50,370 bases of DNA. It comes from Legionella moravica DSM 19234 (GTDB lineage Bacteria; Pseudomonadota; Gammaproteobacteria; Legionellales; Legionellaceae). Below are positions 20,136 to 28,522 of the stretch, one piece after another. The stretch covers positions 1 through 50,370 of the forward strand of contig NZ_AUHS01000027.1 in the NCBI RefSeq assembly GCF_000423305.1. Reading direction: 5' to 3'. The position numbers and the translations under genes are program-made. The notes beneath the pieces were generated by a model that was not told where the DNA came from, did not search any database, and saw only the letters and a program-made list of their open reading frames with translations. Positions within the stretch are counted from its first letter, which is position 1; the number at the start of each line of letters is the position of its first letter.

Positions 20136-22011
20136 CAGTAAATATTGAAAAGTCCTGTTCGCTCTTGGCGTGACGTATCTCTGATTTGATTGGTTTTTTA
20201 TTAAAAAATCCGAAAGGGGATGAAGAGGTAGGCAAAGTACTCTGGGAATCAGTCCGAGGATTTTTGCTCTGGATTGACTCCCCCTGTGACTCGGTTTGGA
20301 GCAGTACCTTCGTTGTTACAGGATCATGAACAGGCTGAGGCTCAACTTCAGCGGCAAGATCGACCTGTCCTAAAGGTGCACGCCCCAGCCCCCTTGCCAA
20401 GGCTCTGAGCGCCAGGATAATACCAAAGAATAATGCACTGAATACGGATAGAACATACATTATCGGTGTATCTTGATAATGCCCCTGTTCGTCCATCTCC
20501 TGTAGAGGATTTCCGGCAAAATCAACAAATTTTTGTCCTTTACCAAAACCGGAAAATAAGGAACGAAACACTTCAAACCATTCCTGAAAGAAAAACTGCG
20601 GAGATCGATCAAGAAAAAGACCATCTCTGATTGATTGCTGAAAAGACTCTGGCTCAAGAAAATCAGCGGCCCCACTCAATAGATTGTTCTTCATTTCAAT
20701 CAATTCATCGAATGGATGATGTTCAGAATCATCTTTCTTGTTTAATTTAAAATAAGTTGTAACCAGAGATTGAATTGCAAAACCGACCATAAACACCAAG
20801 CCAAGAGTGACGCAGGTAACAAGCAATGCAGGTGGAAAGGCTATACCTGTTAATACCAATATAGATCCCACCAAAAATAAGATACTTGCCAAAGCGCTGT
20901 AAGCATACAATCCGTTTTTTATTCCTAATAAAGCAGCAGACAAATAAGTAGGGGTTGATTGGTGTTTGAGCAGATTTCGTTTATCCTCAAACCGGTTGAT
21001 TAACTTATAAACTTCCAATTCCAAACAGCGAATGGCGATATAATCCTTTAAAGTTTTATTGGGTATATCCCTTAAAGCTAATAATTGCGCGTAGCTGGTT
21101 TCCAATTCTTTGGTAATCAAAGCCAATTCACATTTAGTATGAGTGACAAACAATCTGAGCTGAAAATCATATTCTTCATATAAACGGGTTACAACACAGG
21201 CAATAGTGTATATAGCGCAAATAATGGCCATTGATGCCAGCAAGGGAGGCGATAACATAGCCAGACCTAACACCCCGACATACAGATACAAACCGTCAAT
21301 GAAACCACCAGCAGCTACTGCAACAAACGCCTTGCAACGTGTATCAAATGATTGTGATTGTTCTTTGATTTTTCCCAGGTAGGATTCACTTTCTTCCCTG
21401 GTTAGTGTTCTCAACTTTTTGATTTCAAGCAAAAGTTCCGCATTGGCTGTCATCATTACTTTTCGGTCATTGACCATTTTAAGCAGCCAGGTTCGATTGA
21501 CTGCAGCAAAAATGCCAAGCAATAATCCAACTGGAGCGATAAGATATTTTAAATCAATCCCTCCAATTAAACTAATGGCGACTATCGCACTTCGGAATCC
21601 CTTGTACGCATTTTTCAGCCCCTTCATAATGCCACGAAAATAAGGCCAATCCGTAGCGATGTATTTTTTAATCGAGTCACCCTTTTCTTTATCATATAGG
21701 GTTGCCAGAAAAGAGAATGATACCAAAAATAGAGTTTCAATAGAGATTGCGATGATTCCACCAGGAGTCATCATCAAGTCGTGCATCTGATCATTGGTGC
21801 CACTTGGAATGCACAGATCAAAAAAATATTTGAACATGCTGTAGGAGGAACTGAGCGAATCGAGAACTGCATAAGCGTAGTATACGGTGCGATCTTTATC
21901 GAGTTTTTCTGCGAGAATTCGACTTTGCGCGTCGATACGGCCAGCAATTGCTAGAATGAAAACTAAATCTACAGGTTTTATAGTTTGTTTTTCATCACTC
22001 TTAAGAGACAT
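20101..22011 (-). CDS. Multi-pass membrane protein, Legionella-specific type, candidate effector
   Basis: This 636-aa protein has several hydrophobic segments: GGIIAISIETLFLVSFSFL near residue 90, a pair near 145-170, FVAVAAGGFIDGLYLYVGVL, SPPLLASMAIICAIYTIACV, a long pair near 375-425, and MYVLSVFSALFFGIILAL near 530. The C-terminal 100 residues are hydrophilic and rich in Ser, Gln and Lys. The arrangement suggests membrane insertion with a long soluble tail. Its position matches lpg0086, listed among translocated proteins of L. pneumophila as I recall it. No enzymatic motif is visible. Confidence 0.8.
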   Translation of the reverse strand: MSLKSDEKQTIKPVDLVFILAIAGRIDAQSRILAEKLDKDRTVYYAYAVLDSLSSSYSMFKYFFDLCIPSGTNDQMHDLMMTPGGIIAISIETLFLVSFSFLATLYDKEKGDSIKKYIATDWPYFRGIMKGLKNAYKGFRSAIVAISLIGGIDLKYLIAPVGLLLGIFAAVNRTWLLKMVNDRKVMMTANAELLLEIKKLRTLTREESESYLGKIKEQSQSFDTRCKAFVAVAAGGFIDGLYLYVGVLGLAMLSPPLLASMAIICAIYTIACVVTRLYEEYDFQLRLFVTHTKCELALITKELETSYAQLLALRDIPNKTLKDYIAIRCLELEVYKLINRFEDKRNLLKHQSTPTYLSAALLGIKNGLYAYSALASILFLVGSILVLTGIAFPPALLVTCVTLGLVFMVGFAIQSLVTTYFKLNKKDDSEHHPFDELIEMKNNLLSGAADFLEPESFQQSIRDGLFLDRSPQFFFQEWFEVFRSLFSGFGKGQKFVDFAGNPLQEMDEQGHYQDTPIMYVLSVFSALFFGIILALRALARGLGRAPLGQVDLAAEVEPQPVHDPVTTKVLLQTESQGESIQSKNPRTDSQSTLPTSSSPFGFFNKKPIKSEIRHAKSEQDFSIFTASPQSTIQGLT

Positions 22012-22267
22012 TAGTGCACGTATGGGCCATCAGCTAAGATTGCGCAACATTGTATGCATTATTGCGCTTGATGTCAATAAAATTTTCATCCTGAATTAAA
22101 AAAATACAAAAATCAAGGGCGATTTAAGATTTTATCACACTCAAAGAGAAAAAATATGAATAAATTTGAAATTTCTTTAACTAATCTCTTTCACGTACTG
22201 TGACTTAAGACTCAAACCTGATACGATATTGCACCAATTAATATATATAACCCTAATTGAGGATTAG

Positions 22268-22786
22268 ATGAGATCAATACTTGCTCTCTTTTTATTTATG
22301 TCACTATTGACTGGATCTGCTATGGCAAAAAGTGAAGTACAAATTTATGGTTATGTTGAAAAAGCCACATTGGTGGATAAAAATCTTACTCTCTCGGCAA
22401 AATTGGACACCGGTGCAAAGTCCGCATCATTAAACGCAATAAATATCACTGAAATCGATGTAAAAGGTGTACCTTATTTACGTTTTACTGTTCCTACCAA
22501 AAATGGCGATCATATTTTTGAATGCGAATACATAGGCAAAGTAAAAATTAAAGTCAGAGCTAACGAGTCAAATCCCGGGTTACAAAAATCCGCTCCAATT
22601 AAACGCCCGGTAGTCCTTTTAAATGTAAAACTGGGAGATAAAGTCAGAGCCATACAGGTTAATTTAACCAACAGAAAACGCTTTCTCTACCCGCTGCTTC
22701 TGGGGCGAGATGCAATTATTGATTTTGATGGCGCAGTTGATCCCGCCCTTACCTTTACCTTGAAATCCAAGAGCTTTACTAAATAA
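22268..22786 (+). CDS. Retropepsin-like ATP-dependent protease family (RimB/PF05618), periplasmic
   Basis: This 172-aa protein has a signal peptide (MRSILALFLFMSLLTGSAMA) and the aspartic-protease-like active site KLDTGAKSASL, followed by LLGRDAIIDFDG near the C-terminus, as in the PF05618 family once called ATP-dependent zinc protease. The signal peptide places it in the periplasm, unlike cytosolic RimB. It starts a tightly coupled operon: its TAA shares one base with the ATG of the next gene (TAATG). Confidence 0.9.
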   Translation: MRSILALFLFMSLLTGSAMAKSEVQIYGYVEKATLVDKNLTLSAKLDTGAKSASLNAINITEIDVKGVPYLRFTVPTKNGDHIFECEYIGKVKIKVRANESNPGLQKSAPIKRPVVLLNVKLGDKVRAIQVNLTNRKRFLYPLLLGRDAIIDFDGAVDPALTFTLKSKSFTK

Positions 22787-24312
22787 TGAAAAAGAACACG
22801 CGACATGTCTACGGCCTCATCCTTACCCTGTTTCTCCTCGGTTCTGGAATATTTTTATATCGGCATATTATTTTGGACGTTCCTCTAACAGACACTGAAA
22901 CAATAAACAGCTGGATGGTTGAATCGAATTTACGCTTTACTGCAGACAACAATACTCCGATTAAAGCCAGTTTTACCATTCCTTATTTACCCCCTCATTT
23001 CGCGATTCTTGATGAATATTTTGTTTCCAGAAGCTATGGGGTTACAACCAATTTAAACGGTTATAACAGAGAAACTGTCTGGTCTATCAGACGTAGCCAT
23101 GGTGCTCAATCACTCTATTACCGAGCCATTTTTCGCCAGACAGACAGTGATGAATCGTCTTTACCCAAACCCTCTGTCATCAAGTCACAGCCCCTGGATG
23201 ACAGCCAAAGATCGGCAGTTGAAACTATTACCAACCAGGTCAGACAATCATCTGCAGACATCCAGACTTTCGCTCAAAGCACTATTAAAGAGTTAAATAA
23301 GAAAGATGGAAATGCCAAATTATTAGTTGGGAATGAGTTCAACGATGAAACCATCATCAATGCAACCATTTTATTACTCAATCAATCGAAGATTTTTGCT
23401 ATGCCGGTGAAAGGCATTTATCTGAACCAGCAGAGCAAAGCGGATTTAAAATCCTTGCTGGCAGTATTTAATGGCAAGCGCTGGATCTACATTAATCCAC
23501 GTACTGGCGGAGCAGGATTACCTAAAGAGTTTCTCATCTGGCAATACGGTAATGATCCTTTATTTAACGTAACTGGTGGTAATAAAGCCCAATTTTCACT
23601 TACCGTTTCTCCAACGCCGATTAACGCACTCAGTGTTGCCAAATCCAGAGGCTTGCAATCCGATTCACAACTCTTGCGATTTTCACTTCTTCAGCTCCCG
23701 GTGAACGTTCAGGCCACTTATAAAATCCTGTTAACAGTACCTATTGGGGCCTTTATTATCCTGTTGCTGCGCAATTTCGTAGGCATAAAAACCTTTGGCA
23801 CCTTTATGCCGGTATTAATTGCTTTGGCATTTAGAGAAACGCACGTTGTCTGGGGGATAAGTCTCTTTGTTATCATTGTTTCTTTTGGCCTGCTCGCCCG
23901 TTTTTATCTGGATCAATTACGATTGCTTTTGGTGCCGAGGCTGGCTGCCATTCTCACGGTAGTCATTTTATTAATGATATTCATTAGTGTGGTTAGTCAA
24001 AATCTGGGACTGGATTCCGGGTTATCTGTTGCTTTATTCCCTATGGTTATTTTAACCATGACCATCGAACGGATGTGCATTACATGGGATGAACGTGGAG
24101 CATCCGAGGCAATCAAATCGGGTGTCGGCAGCCTGGTAGCCGCTGTTTTATCCTATTGGGCAATGAGTTACGAACCCGTGCAATACTTGGTATTCGCGTT
24201 CCCAGAACTGCTTCTTGTTCTCCTGGGATTTATTTTGTGGTTTGGCCAATACCGCGGTTACCGACTTTCCGAACTAAAACGGTTTAAAGCACTTGCGAGC
24301 GCTATAGAATGA
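22786..24312 (+). CDS. Inactive-transglutaminase / 7TM membrane protein
   Basis: This 508-aa protein has one N-terminal membrane anchor (GLILTLFLLGSGIFLYRHI). A periplasmic region of about 290 residues corresponds to the degenerate transglutaminase domain, and a C-terminal block of about seven membrane helices starts at ILLTVPIGAFIILLL. This matches the Transglut_i_TM plus 7TM_transglut architecture that always accompanies the RimB-like and ATP-grasp partners. I see no Cys-His-Asp catalytic triad in the periplasmic part, consistent with the inactive class. It overlaps both neighbours (1 bp and 4 bp). Confidence 0.9.
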   Translation: MKKNTRHVYGLILTLFLLGSGIFLYRHIILDVPLTDTETINSWMVESNLRFTADNNTPIKASFTIPYLPPHFAILDEYFVSRSYGVTTNLNGYNRETVWSIRRSHGAQSLYYRAIFRQTDSDESSLPKPSVIKSQPLDDSQRSAVETITNQVRQSSADIQTFAQSTIKELNKKDGNAKLLVGNEFNDETIINATILLLNQSKIFAMPVKGIYLNQQSKADLKSLLAVFNGKRWIYINPRTGGAGLPKEFLIWQYGNDPLFNVTGGNKAQFSLTVSPTPINALSVAKSRGLQSDSQLLRFSLLQLPVNVQATYKILLTVPIGAFIILLLRNFVGIKTFGTFMPVLIALAFRETHVVWGISLFVIIVSFGLLARFYLDQLRLLLVPRLAAILTVVILLMIFISVVSQNLGLDSGLSVALFPMVILTMTIERMCITWDERGASEAIKSGVGSLVAAVLSYWAMSYEPVQYLVFAFPELLLVLLGFILWFGQYRGYRLSELKRFKALASAIE

Positions 24313-25256
24313 TCCGTCTCTATCGTCGCTTAAAAAAACACGGCGTTTTAAGTATTAATCAGCGAAATACTGATTTTGTCTTGCGTTACAATCCAAGAAA
24401 GTTATTTCCCTTGGTTGACGATAAACTTAAAACAAAAAAACTTGCGCTAAAAGCCGGAATTGCTGTTCCCCCCTTATACGACATCATAGAAACAGAACAA
24501 CAAATCCGAAACATAGAGGAACGATTTTCTCCCTATAATGATTTCGTTGTTAAACCCGCACGTGGGTCTGGTGGTGATGGTATTTTAGTGTTCAAAGATA
24601 AAGTATACGGCCGCTATCGACAAATTAACGGAAAACTGACTACCCATCAGGAATTAAGTTACCATCTGTCATGCCTCTTATCAGGTGCCTATAGTCTCGG
24701 GGGATCCTCTGATTATGCCATCATCGAAAAACGAGTCGTTGTCGATCCCGTTTTTGCCGAAGTCAGTTATGAGGGCATTCCAGATATTCGGATCATTACC
24801 TTATTGGGTTATCCGGCAATGGCCATGGTGCGTTTGCCCACGCGTCTTTCTGGCGGCAAAGCAAATTTGCATCAGGGAGCAATTGGTGTGGGGGTTGATC
24901 TTGCAACCGGAAAAACTCTTGGCGGTGTATTTCAAAACGATACCATTGACTACCATCCCGATACTTTGAATCCTATTGTGGATATTGAAGTACCTTACTG
25001 GAACCAAATCCTTGAAATTGCATCGAGTTGCTACGATTTAACCGGATTAGGCTACCTGGGCGTTGATATAGTATTGGATAAAGATCAAGGGCCTTTAATG
25101 CTGGAGCTTAACGCAAGGCCAGGGTTAAATATTCAGATTGCCAATCGTGAGGGCGGATTAAATCGGTACAGAGCTATTGAAAACCGGTTTATGGAGCATG
25201 GGCAGGAATCTGTATCGGATAAAGTGACCTTCAGCCGCGAACTTTTTGCCCGGTAA
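24309..25256 (+). CDS. ATP-grasp alpha-L-glutamate ligase-related protein
   Basis: This 315-aa protein of the ATP-grasp superfamily (the RimK-related group TIGR02291) is cytosolic. Recognisable parts are VVKPARGSGGDGILVF for nucleotide binding near residue 80, LHQGAIGVGVDL, and LMLELNARPGLNIQIAN near the C-terminus, which carries the Glu/Asn Mg2+ ligands. The third gene of the operon, it overlaps its predecessor by 4 bp. By analogy the operon would add amino acids to a substrate and process it at the membrane; the substrate is not known. Confidence 0.92.
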   Translation: MIRLYRRLKKHGVLSINQRNTDFVLRYNPRKLFPLVDDKLKTKKLALKAGIAVPPLYDIIETEQQIRNIEERFSPYNDFVVKPARGSGGDGILVFKDKVYGRYRQINGKLTTHQELSYHLSCLLSGAYSLGGSSDYAIIEKRVVVDPVFAEVSYEGIPDIRIITLLGYPAMAMVRLPTRLSGGKANLHQGAIGVGVDLATGKTLGGVFQNDTIDYHPDTLNPIVDIEVPYWNQILEIASSCYDLTGLGYLGVDIVLDKDQGPLMLELNARPGLNIQIANREGGLNRYRAIENRFMEHGQESVSDKVTFSRELFAR

Positions 25257-25266
25257 CAAGCCAAAA

Positions 25267-25722
25267 TTAAAATCGGGAAGAAGGGGCACCAATGGAAGGA
25301 CGCGCTTGTATCTCTTCAAATATCTTTTGCCGTGTATTGAGCCAGTCTATTTGTTCTTCCAGAACTTGTATATTTTCTAAAGGGGCAATGTGATTCAAGT
25401 TCTTTTGCATCTCTTCCCAGAATAATCCTCTAACAGCAAATCCCTGCCTTGCTCTCTCTATAGAAGGATTAAGACAGCTCGTTTCCATCGCCAGTTGCAG
25501 CTGGTGCTTTTCATAAGATAAATCTACAAGAACTAATTCTTCGGCCTGAATCCTGTCTCGTATACTTTGCCAGCCTGCCTTTTTAATCTCATCTTCCAAT
25601 TCTTTTCTGATAATGTCTTCAGTAGTTTCAGCCGCCATACGGCCTATATGAACGTTCGACAGCTCCTTAGTGTGAGGCATACTGCGACGAAGCATATGAT
25701 AGAAATTTCGTGCGAACATCAA
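25267..25722 (-). CDS. Small uncharacterised protein, candidate effector (lpg0082 position)
   Basis: This is a 151-aa soluble, helical, charged protein with no recognised domain. There is a repeated Met start (MM); either ATG at 25722 or 25719 may be used. The middle contains heptad-like stretches (DIIRKELEDEIKKAGWQ; LEEQIDWLNTRQKIFEEIQ) suggesting a coiled coil. It is convergent with the ATP-grasp gene (10 bp) and divergent from the Larg1-like gene, and sits in an effector cluster. Its place corresponds to lpg0082, which I recall in effector lists; treat that as tentative. Confidence 0.75.
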   Translation of the reverse strand: MMFARNFYHMLRRSMPHTKELSNVHIGRMAAETTEDIIRKELEDEIKKAGWQSIRDRIQAEELVLVDLSYEKHQLQLAMETSCLNPSIERARQGFAVRGLFWEEMQKNLNHIAPLENIQVLEEQIDWLNTRQKIFEEIQARPSIGAPSSRF

Positions 25723-25871
25723 TTACAACCCGTTTTTTTTAGTCTCATATTATCACAAATATCAATTTTTTTGTAAACCAAGCACAAATCGGTTAAAAAA
25801 TAAACTCAAATTGATTTTAAATTGAACTGAGTTGTAATATAATCATCCATCTATTGTTTACAGAGATTGAT

Positions 25872-27257
25872 ATGTTTGGAAAAGGCATCTCTTCTTTTTT
25901 ATTCCGCCCCCGGACCACACCCGCCCCCGTTCAACCACAGAAATGGTTTGAAAAGCAACTGATGGAAAGTGGATTAAATGCTAAAATTTCCAGAGAACAC
26001 TTAAAAAAATCTCAGGCTACAGTTAAAGTTTATTACAACACCAATTATCTGTCCGACGGACTTGCTGTTCAAAATTCATTAACGAAGATACCCGCGGTTA
26101 ACGTCGCAGGAGACCGATCGGGATATTTCCAAAATGGACTCAGTTTTCCGCCTGATCTTGATTTTTTTGCTAACATCCCTGAAGGCCATCCTGAATTATT
26201 ATCTCCTGTTGAGCGGCTCATATCGGCAAAAAAGCTGATTTTTTCAGAAAGTCATGTTTTTGCCTCAGGTGGTTATCCCAATGCGAATCCAGTAAGGGTA
26301 TATCCCAAGCCCATCAATGTTGGACTTTTTTCTTTACCTGGCGCTACCTTCGAAAATAGTTATCTGCATTATCGATTGTTTATGCTTGATCCCAAGAACT
26401 TTAAAATTGATACCGCTAAATTTGAATCAATTTATAAAAATCTGCCCACTGAATTTGCAGTGGCAAAAATGGAATTAGGTACTTATGATTTAAATCATTC
26501 ATTAATACGCATCAGAACTGGATTACCCTACCTTGCCCGAACGTACTCAGGAACTTACTATCCATCCTTTAATCAATCCAATGCGGTAATCTTTCAATCA
26601 GAAGCATATTTTCGACACCTGTTAGAAGATACTTCGTTACTGTTGGCCTCTGTAAATGATGCGGCAAAGAGTACGGGCAGACCAGCATTTTTAAAAGCAA
26701 CCGCAGTAGGAATGGGTTTTTTTGCCAAAATTGATGGGCATTATGATATTCAGCATATGCTGTACCCTTATTTTCTAAGAGCCTTCAGAAAACTACTCAA
26801 TGAACAAAGCTATCCCTGGATTGCTAAAGTAGAATTTCCCTTGTTTAGCGAAAGACAACACATGCAATTTGAATCAGTTTTTGAAGATTATAAAAGCTCC
26901 ATCGAGGTCATCCGAACAGGCCGAGATGTATTACAGTTCACAGAAAAAGAAACCGACATCTATTTTCCCTGCGCGGTGAATCCATCCGATGCCTTTGCAT
27001 ATACAGGCAATGAATGGGGATTTGGCAGCGTTGAATCAATGATAGGTAACAACAGTTCCCTACGTTTTGATCAAGTGATTCATGCAAATCCTTTACTGTT
27101 AGACATGAAGCATCATATTCCTGTCAGAATAATGGAGGATTACCAAGCGAAAATCGAAGCAACCAGCATCGCTAAACTACGAAGCCAGAACCTCAAAATA
27201 GAAACAAACATCCCTGAAGCAGACGCCGATCCTCGGTCACATCAACTGCGTCTCTAA
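25872..27257 (+). CDS. larg1: Larg1-type ADP-ribosylarginine hydrolase (atypical macrodomain), metaeffector
   Basis: This 461-aa soluble protein has a C-terminal block at about residues 367-411 with NPSDAF, TGNEWGFGSVES, IGNNSSLR and ANPLLLD, which looks like a macrodomain-type ADP-ribose-binding region. In L. pneumophila lpg0081 (Larg1) is an unconventional macrodomain ADP-ribosylhydrolase that removes the modification placed by Ceg3 (lpg0080) on mitochondrial ADP/ATP carriers. The gene here is convergent with the ceg3-like gene, as that pair would be. I use the ATG at 25872; the frame opens at a TTG at 25854, and AGAG lies upstream of the ATG. A TATAAT lies at 25838-25843 without a good -35. 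Identity rests on motif and synteny. Confidence 0.82.
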   Translation: MFGKGISSFLFRPRTTPAPVQPQKWFEKQLMESGLNAKISREHLKKSQATVKVYYNTNYLSDGLAVQNSLTKIPAVNVAGDRSGYFQNGLSFPPDLDFFANIPEGHPELLSPVERLISAKKLIFSESHVFASGGYPNANPVRVYPKPINVGLFSLPGATFENSYLHYRLFMLDPKNFKIDTAKFESIYKNLPTEFAVAKMELGTYDLNHSLIRIRTGLPYLARTYSGTYYPSFNQSNAVIFQSEAYFRHLLEDTSLLLASVNDAAKSTGRPAFLKATAVGMGFFAKIDGHYDIQHMLYPYFLRAFRKLLNEQSYPWIAKVEFPLFSERQHMQFESVFEDYKSSIEVIRTGRDVLQFTEKETDIYFPCAVNPSDAFAYTGNEWGFGSVESMIGNNSSLRFDQVIHANPLLLDMKHHIPVRIMEDYQAKIEATSIAKLRSQNLKIETNIPEADADPRSHQLRL

Positions 27258-27280
27258 AATTTGAATTTTTGCTCAGAACG

Positions 27281-27328
27281 AAAAAAAGGGGGAGTAGTGC
27301 TGGAATAAATGTTCAGCACTACTCCCCC
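27281..27328 (-). terminator. Rho-independent terminator of the ceg3-like gene
   Basis: A perfect 15-bp stem (27288-27302 with 27314-27328), closed by an 11-nt loop, is followed on the minus strand by seven T residues. It lies 16 bp beyond the ceg3-like stop codon. There is no T-tract on the plus side, so it is strongest for minus-strand transcription. Confidence 0.92.
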
Positions 27329-27343
27329 TCGGTACAGCGGAGA

Positions 27344-28123
27344 CTAAATCGAATAATCTGTCTTATTCATTTTTAGGGAATATTCAACGGCACCAATTAT
27401 CCTTTCATCTCCTTCAACGCGACTTGCCAATCGTTCCGGAGACATATCGGTATAAAGATGTTGGCAAAAGGCCGCAAACGTCTCTTCACTGCCGTTAACC
27501 AACAGCCAGTTAAGGATATTTCGCTCTGAAATAAAATCCGTTTTCCGCATAGTCTTTGGAAGATCCTCATTAAACTCAACCATTAAATTAGGAACCATTC
27601 GACCGTCTAAAAATTTACTCTGATATGTAGGACAGGTCGATGCGAGCCATTGATCCAAAGGCTGATGTTCCAGAACCAATTGTTCATGTTCTTTATCCAG
27701 GCTATCGGCTTCTATTCCTGTATCGATTTTTAGCATTCCTAAACACGTTGCTGAACCGTAAAAGATATGAATCCAAGATTGAATTGTATGCGTTCTATTA
27801 TCTTTTATGAATTGTTCTAAATGCTTGAGAGATGAACAAGCACCCCAGCCAAAAGGATTCTCATTAAATTTTTGATACTGTTCTACATCAGAAAACCGTA
27901 ACGCCATTAATTCATCTTTTGTAGCTCGAGCCATTAATCCCCCCTGCTTATGCAACATGGCATGACTTCGACCGTCTACACGAAACAATAATTTTGGCTG
28001 TTGCAATTTGACTAATGGACGCCCTATTCGAGGATTTCCCAAATTATTAAGAGTATTCCCTATCTCATGAGCTTTATCCTTCACTTTGTGTTTTAAATGC
28101 AAAAACCATTTTGCGGAATACAT
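27344..28123 (-). CDS. ceg3: Ceg3-type mono-ADP-ribosyltransferase effector
   Basis: This 259-aa protein has the R-S-E triad of cholera-toxin-like ADP-ribosyltransferases. FRVDGRS at 47-53 with Arg48, then KQGGLMAR at 59-66, closely parallels the start of cholera toxin A (YRADSR and GGLMPR). Ser97-Ser98 in ACSSLKHLE fits the STS position, and Glu145/Glu147 in KEHEQLV fits the ExE signature of arginine-specific enzymes. Ceg3 (lpg0080) is known to ADP-ribosylate an arginine on mitochondrial ADP/ATP translocases and is reversed by Larg1, encoded next door here. The promoter has a PmrA box, and the gene is followed by a strong terminator, so it is a self-contained transcription unit. Confidence 0.88.
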   Translation of the reverse strand: MYSAKWFLHLKHKVKDKAHEIGNTLNNLGNPRIGRPLVKLQQPKLLFRVDGRSHAMLHKQGGLMARATKDELMALRFSDVEQYQKFNENPFGWGACSSLKHLEQFIKDNRTHTIQSWIHIFYGSATCLGMLKIDTGIEADSLDKEHEQLVLEHQPLDQWLASTCPTYQSKFLDGRMVPNLMVEFNEDLPKTMRKTDFISERNILNWLLVNGSEETFAAFCQHLYTDMSPERLASRVEGDERIIGAVEYSLKMNKTDYSI

Positions 28124-28189
28124 AGCTTGCCTCTTTATAATAACGATGATTTGTAACGCTGAAGCTCTTTGCTTCTCATGATCAAAGCG

Positions 28190-28222
28190 ATTATATCTGG
28201 CAAATATTAACTAAAAATTAAG
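28190..28222 (-). promoter_or_regulatory. PmrA box and -10 of the ceg3-like gene
   Basis: On the minus strand CTTAAT (28222-28217), a 5-bp spacer and GTTAAT (28211-28206) form a PmrA-type tandem site. It is followed after 10 bp by a perfect TATAAT (28195-28190). The -10 is about 67 bp from the start codon. PmrA activates the ceg class of Legionella effectors through this element, which fits the gene it precedes. Confidence 0.78.
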
Positions 28223-28258
28223 CACCGCCCTTATTTATTAAAAGATTTATAGAGTTTA

Positions 28259-28418
28259 GGTGCTGTTGACATTTCATTATGTTCAAGCCAACTTTCCGCG
28301 ACTTGTTCGCGGAATCGATAGATCGTGCGCAAAACAAGAATATATTGCGCCTATAAAGAGTGAATTGGATCCCGCGAACAAGTCGCGGGACGTCGAAACT
28401 TGAATTGTCAACAGACCC
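28259..28418. mobile_element. MITE-like non-coding element with two hairpins, TA-flanked
   Basis: The about 160-bp element has near-matching inverted termini: CTGTTGACA at 28263-28271 and TGTCAACAG at 28406-28414, with longer imperfect similarity outward. It is bracketed by TA at 28257-28258 and 28419-28420. Inside each end is a palindrome with a perfect 7-bp stem around CGCG (28294-28314 and 28370-28390); the two palindromes are inverted copies matching at 19 of 21 positions. There is no ORF. This is the layout of a miniature element mobilised by an IS630/Tc1-type transposase; the transposase family is inferred from the TA flanks. Confidence 0.72.
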
Positions 28419-28522
28419 TAGAATCGATTGACCATTTCGCGATCGATGCCAAGAGAGGCGTTGGGAATAAATTGATTAATACTTAACCCACCCTGATATC
28501 TAAGACCGGTATGATTTTTAAA
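28418..28522 (-). pseudogene. Short open-frame remnant ending at the MITE
   Basis: Directly after the ubiI stop, in the same frame, 34 sense codons encode GLRYQGGLSINQFIPNASLG and then IDREMVNRF before a TAG. The TAG is made of the flanking TA and the terminal base of the MITE; without the MITE the same position would read TAA. The terminal Phe and alternating hydrophobic pattern recall the last strand of an outer-membrane barrel, but the piece is too short for a firm claim and there is no start codon. Confidence 0.25.

Larger units (their letters stand above)
28124..28522. other. 399-bp intergenic region between the ceg3-like gene and ubiI
   Basis: Going left to right it holds the ceg3 leader, the PmrA-controlled promoter, about 35 bp of AT-rich sequence, the MITE-like element, and a short open remnant in frame with the end of ubiI. 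I see no other gene here. Confidence 0.8.

Noticed and set aside
25723..25871. CpxR box (GTAAA-N5-GTAAA) upstream of the Larg1-like gene
   Set aside because: One GTAAA is present but the next similar sequence is at the wrong distance.
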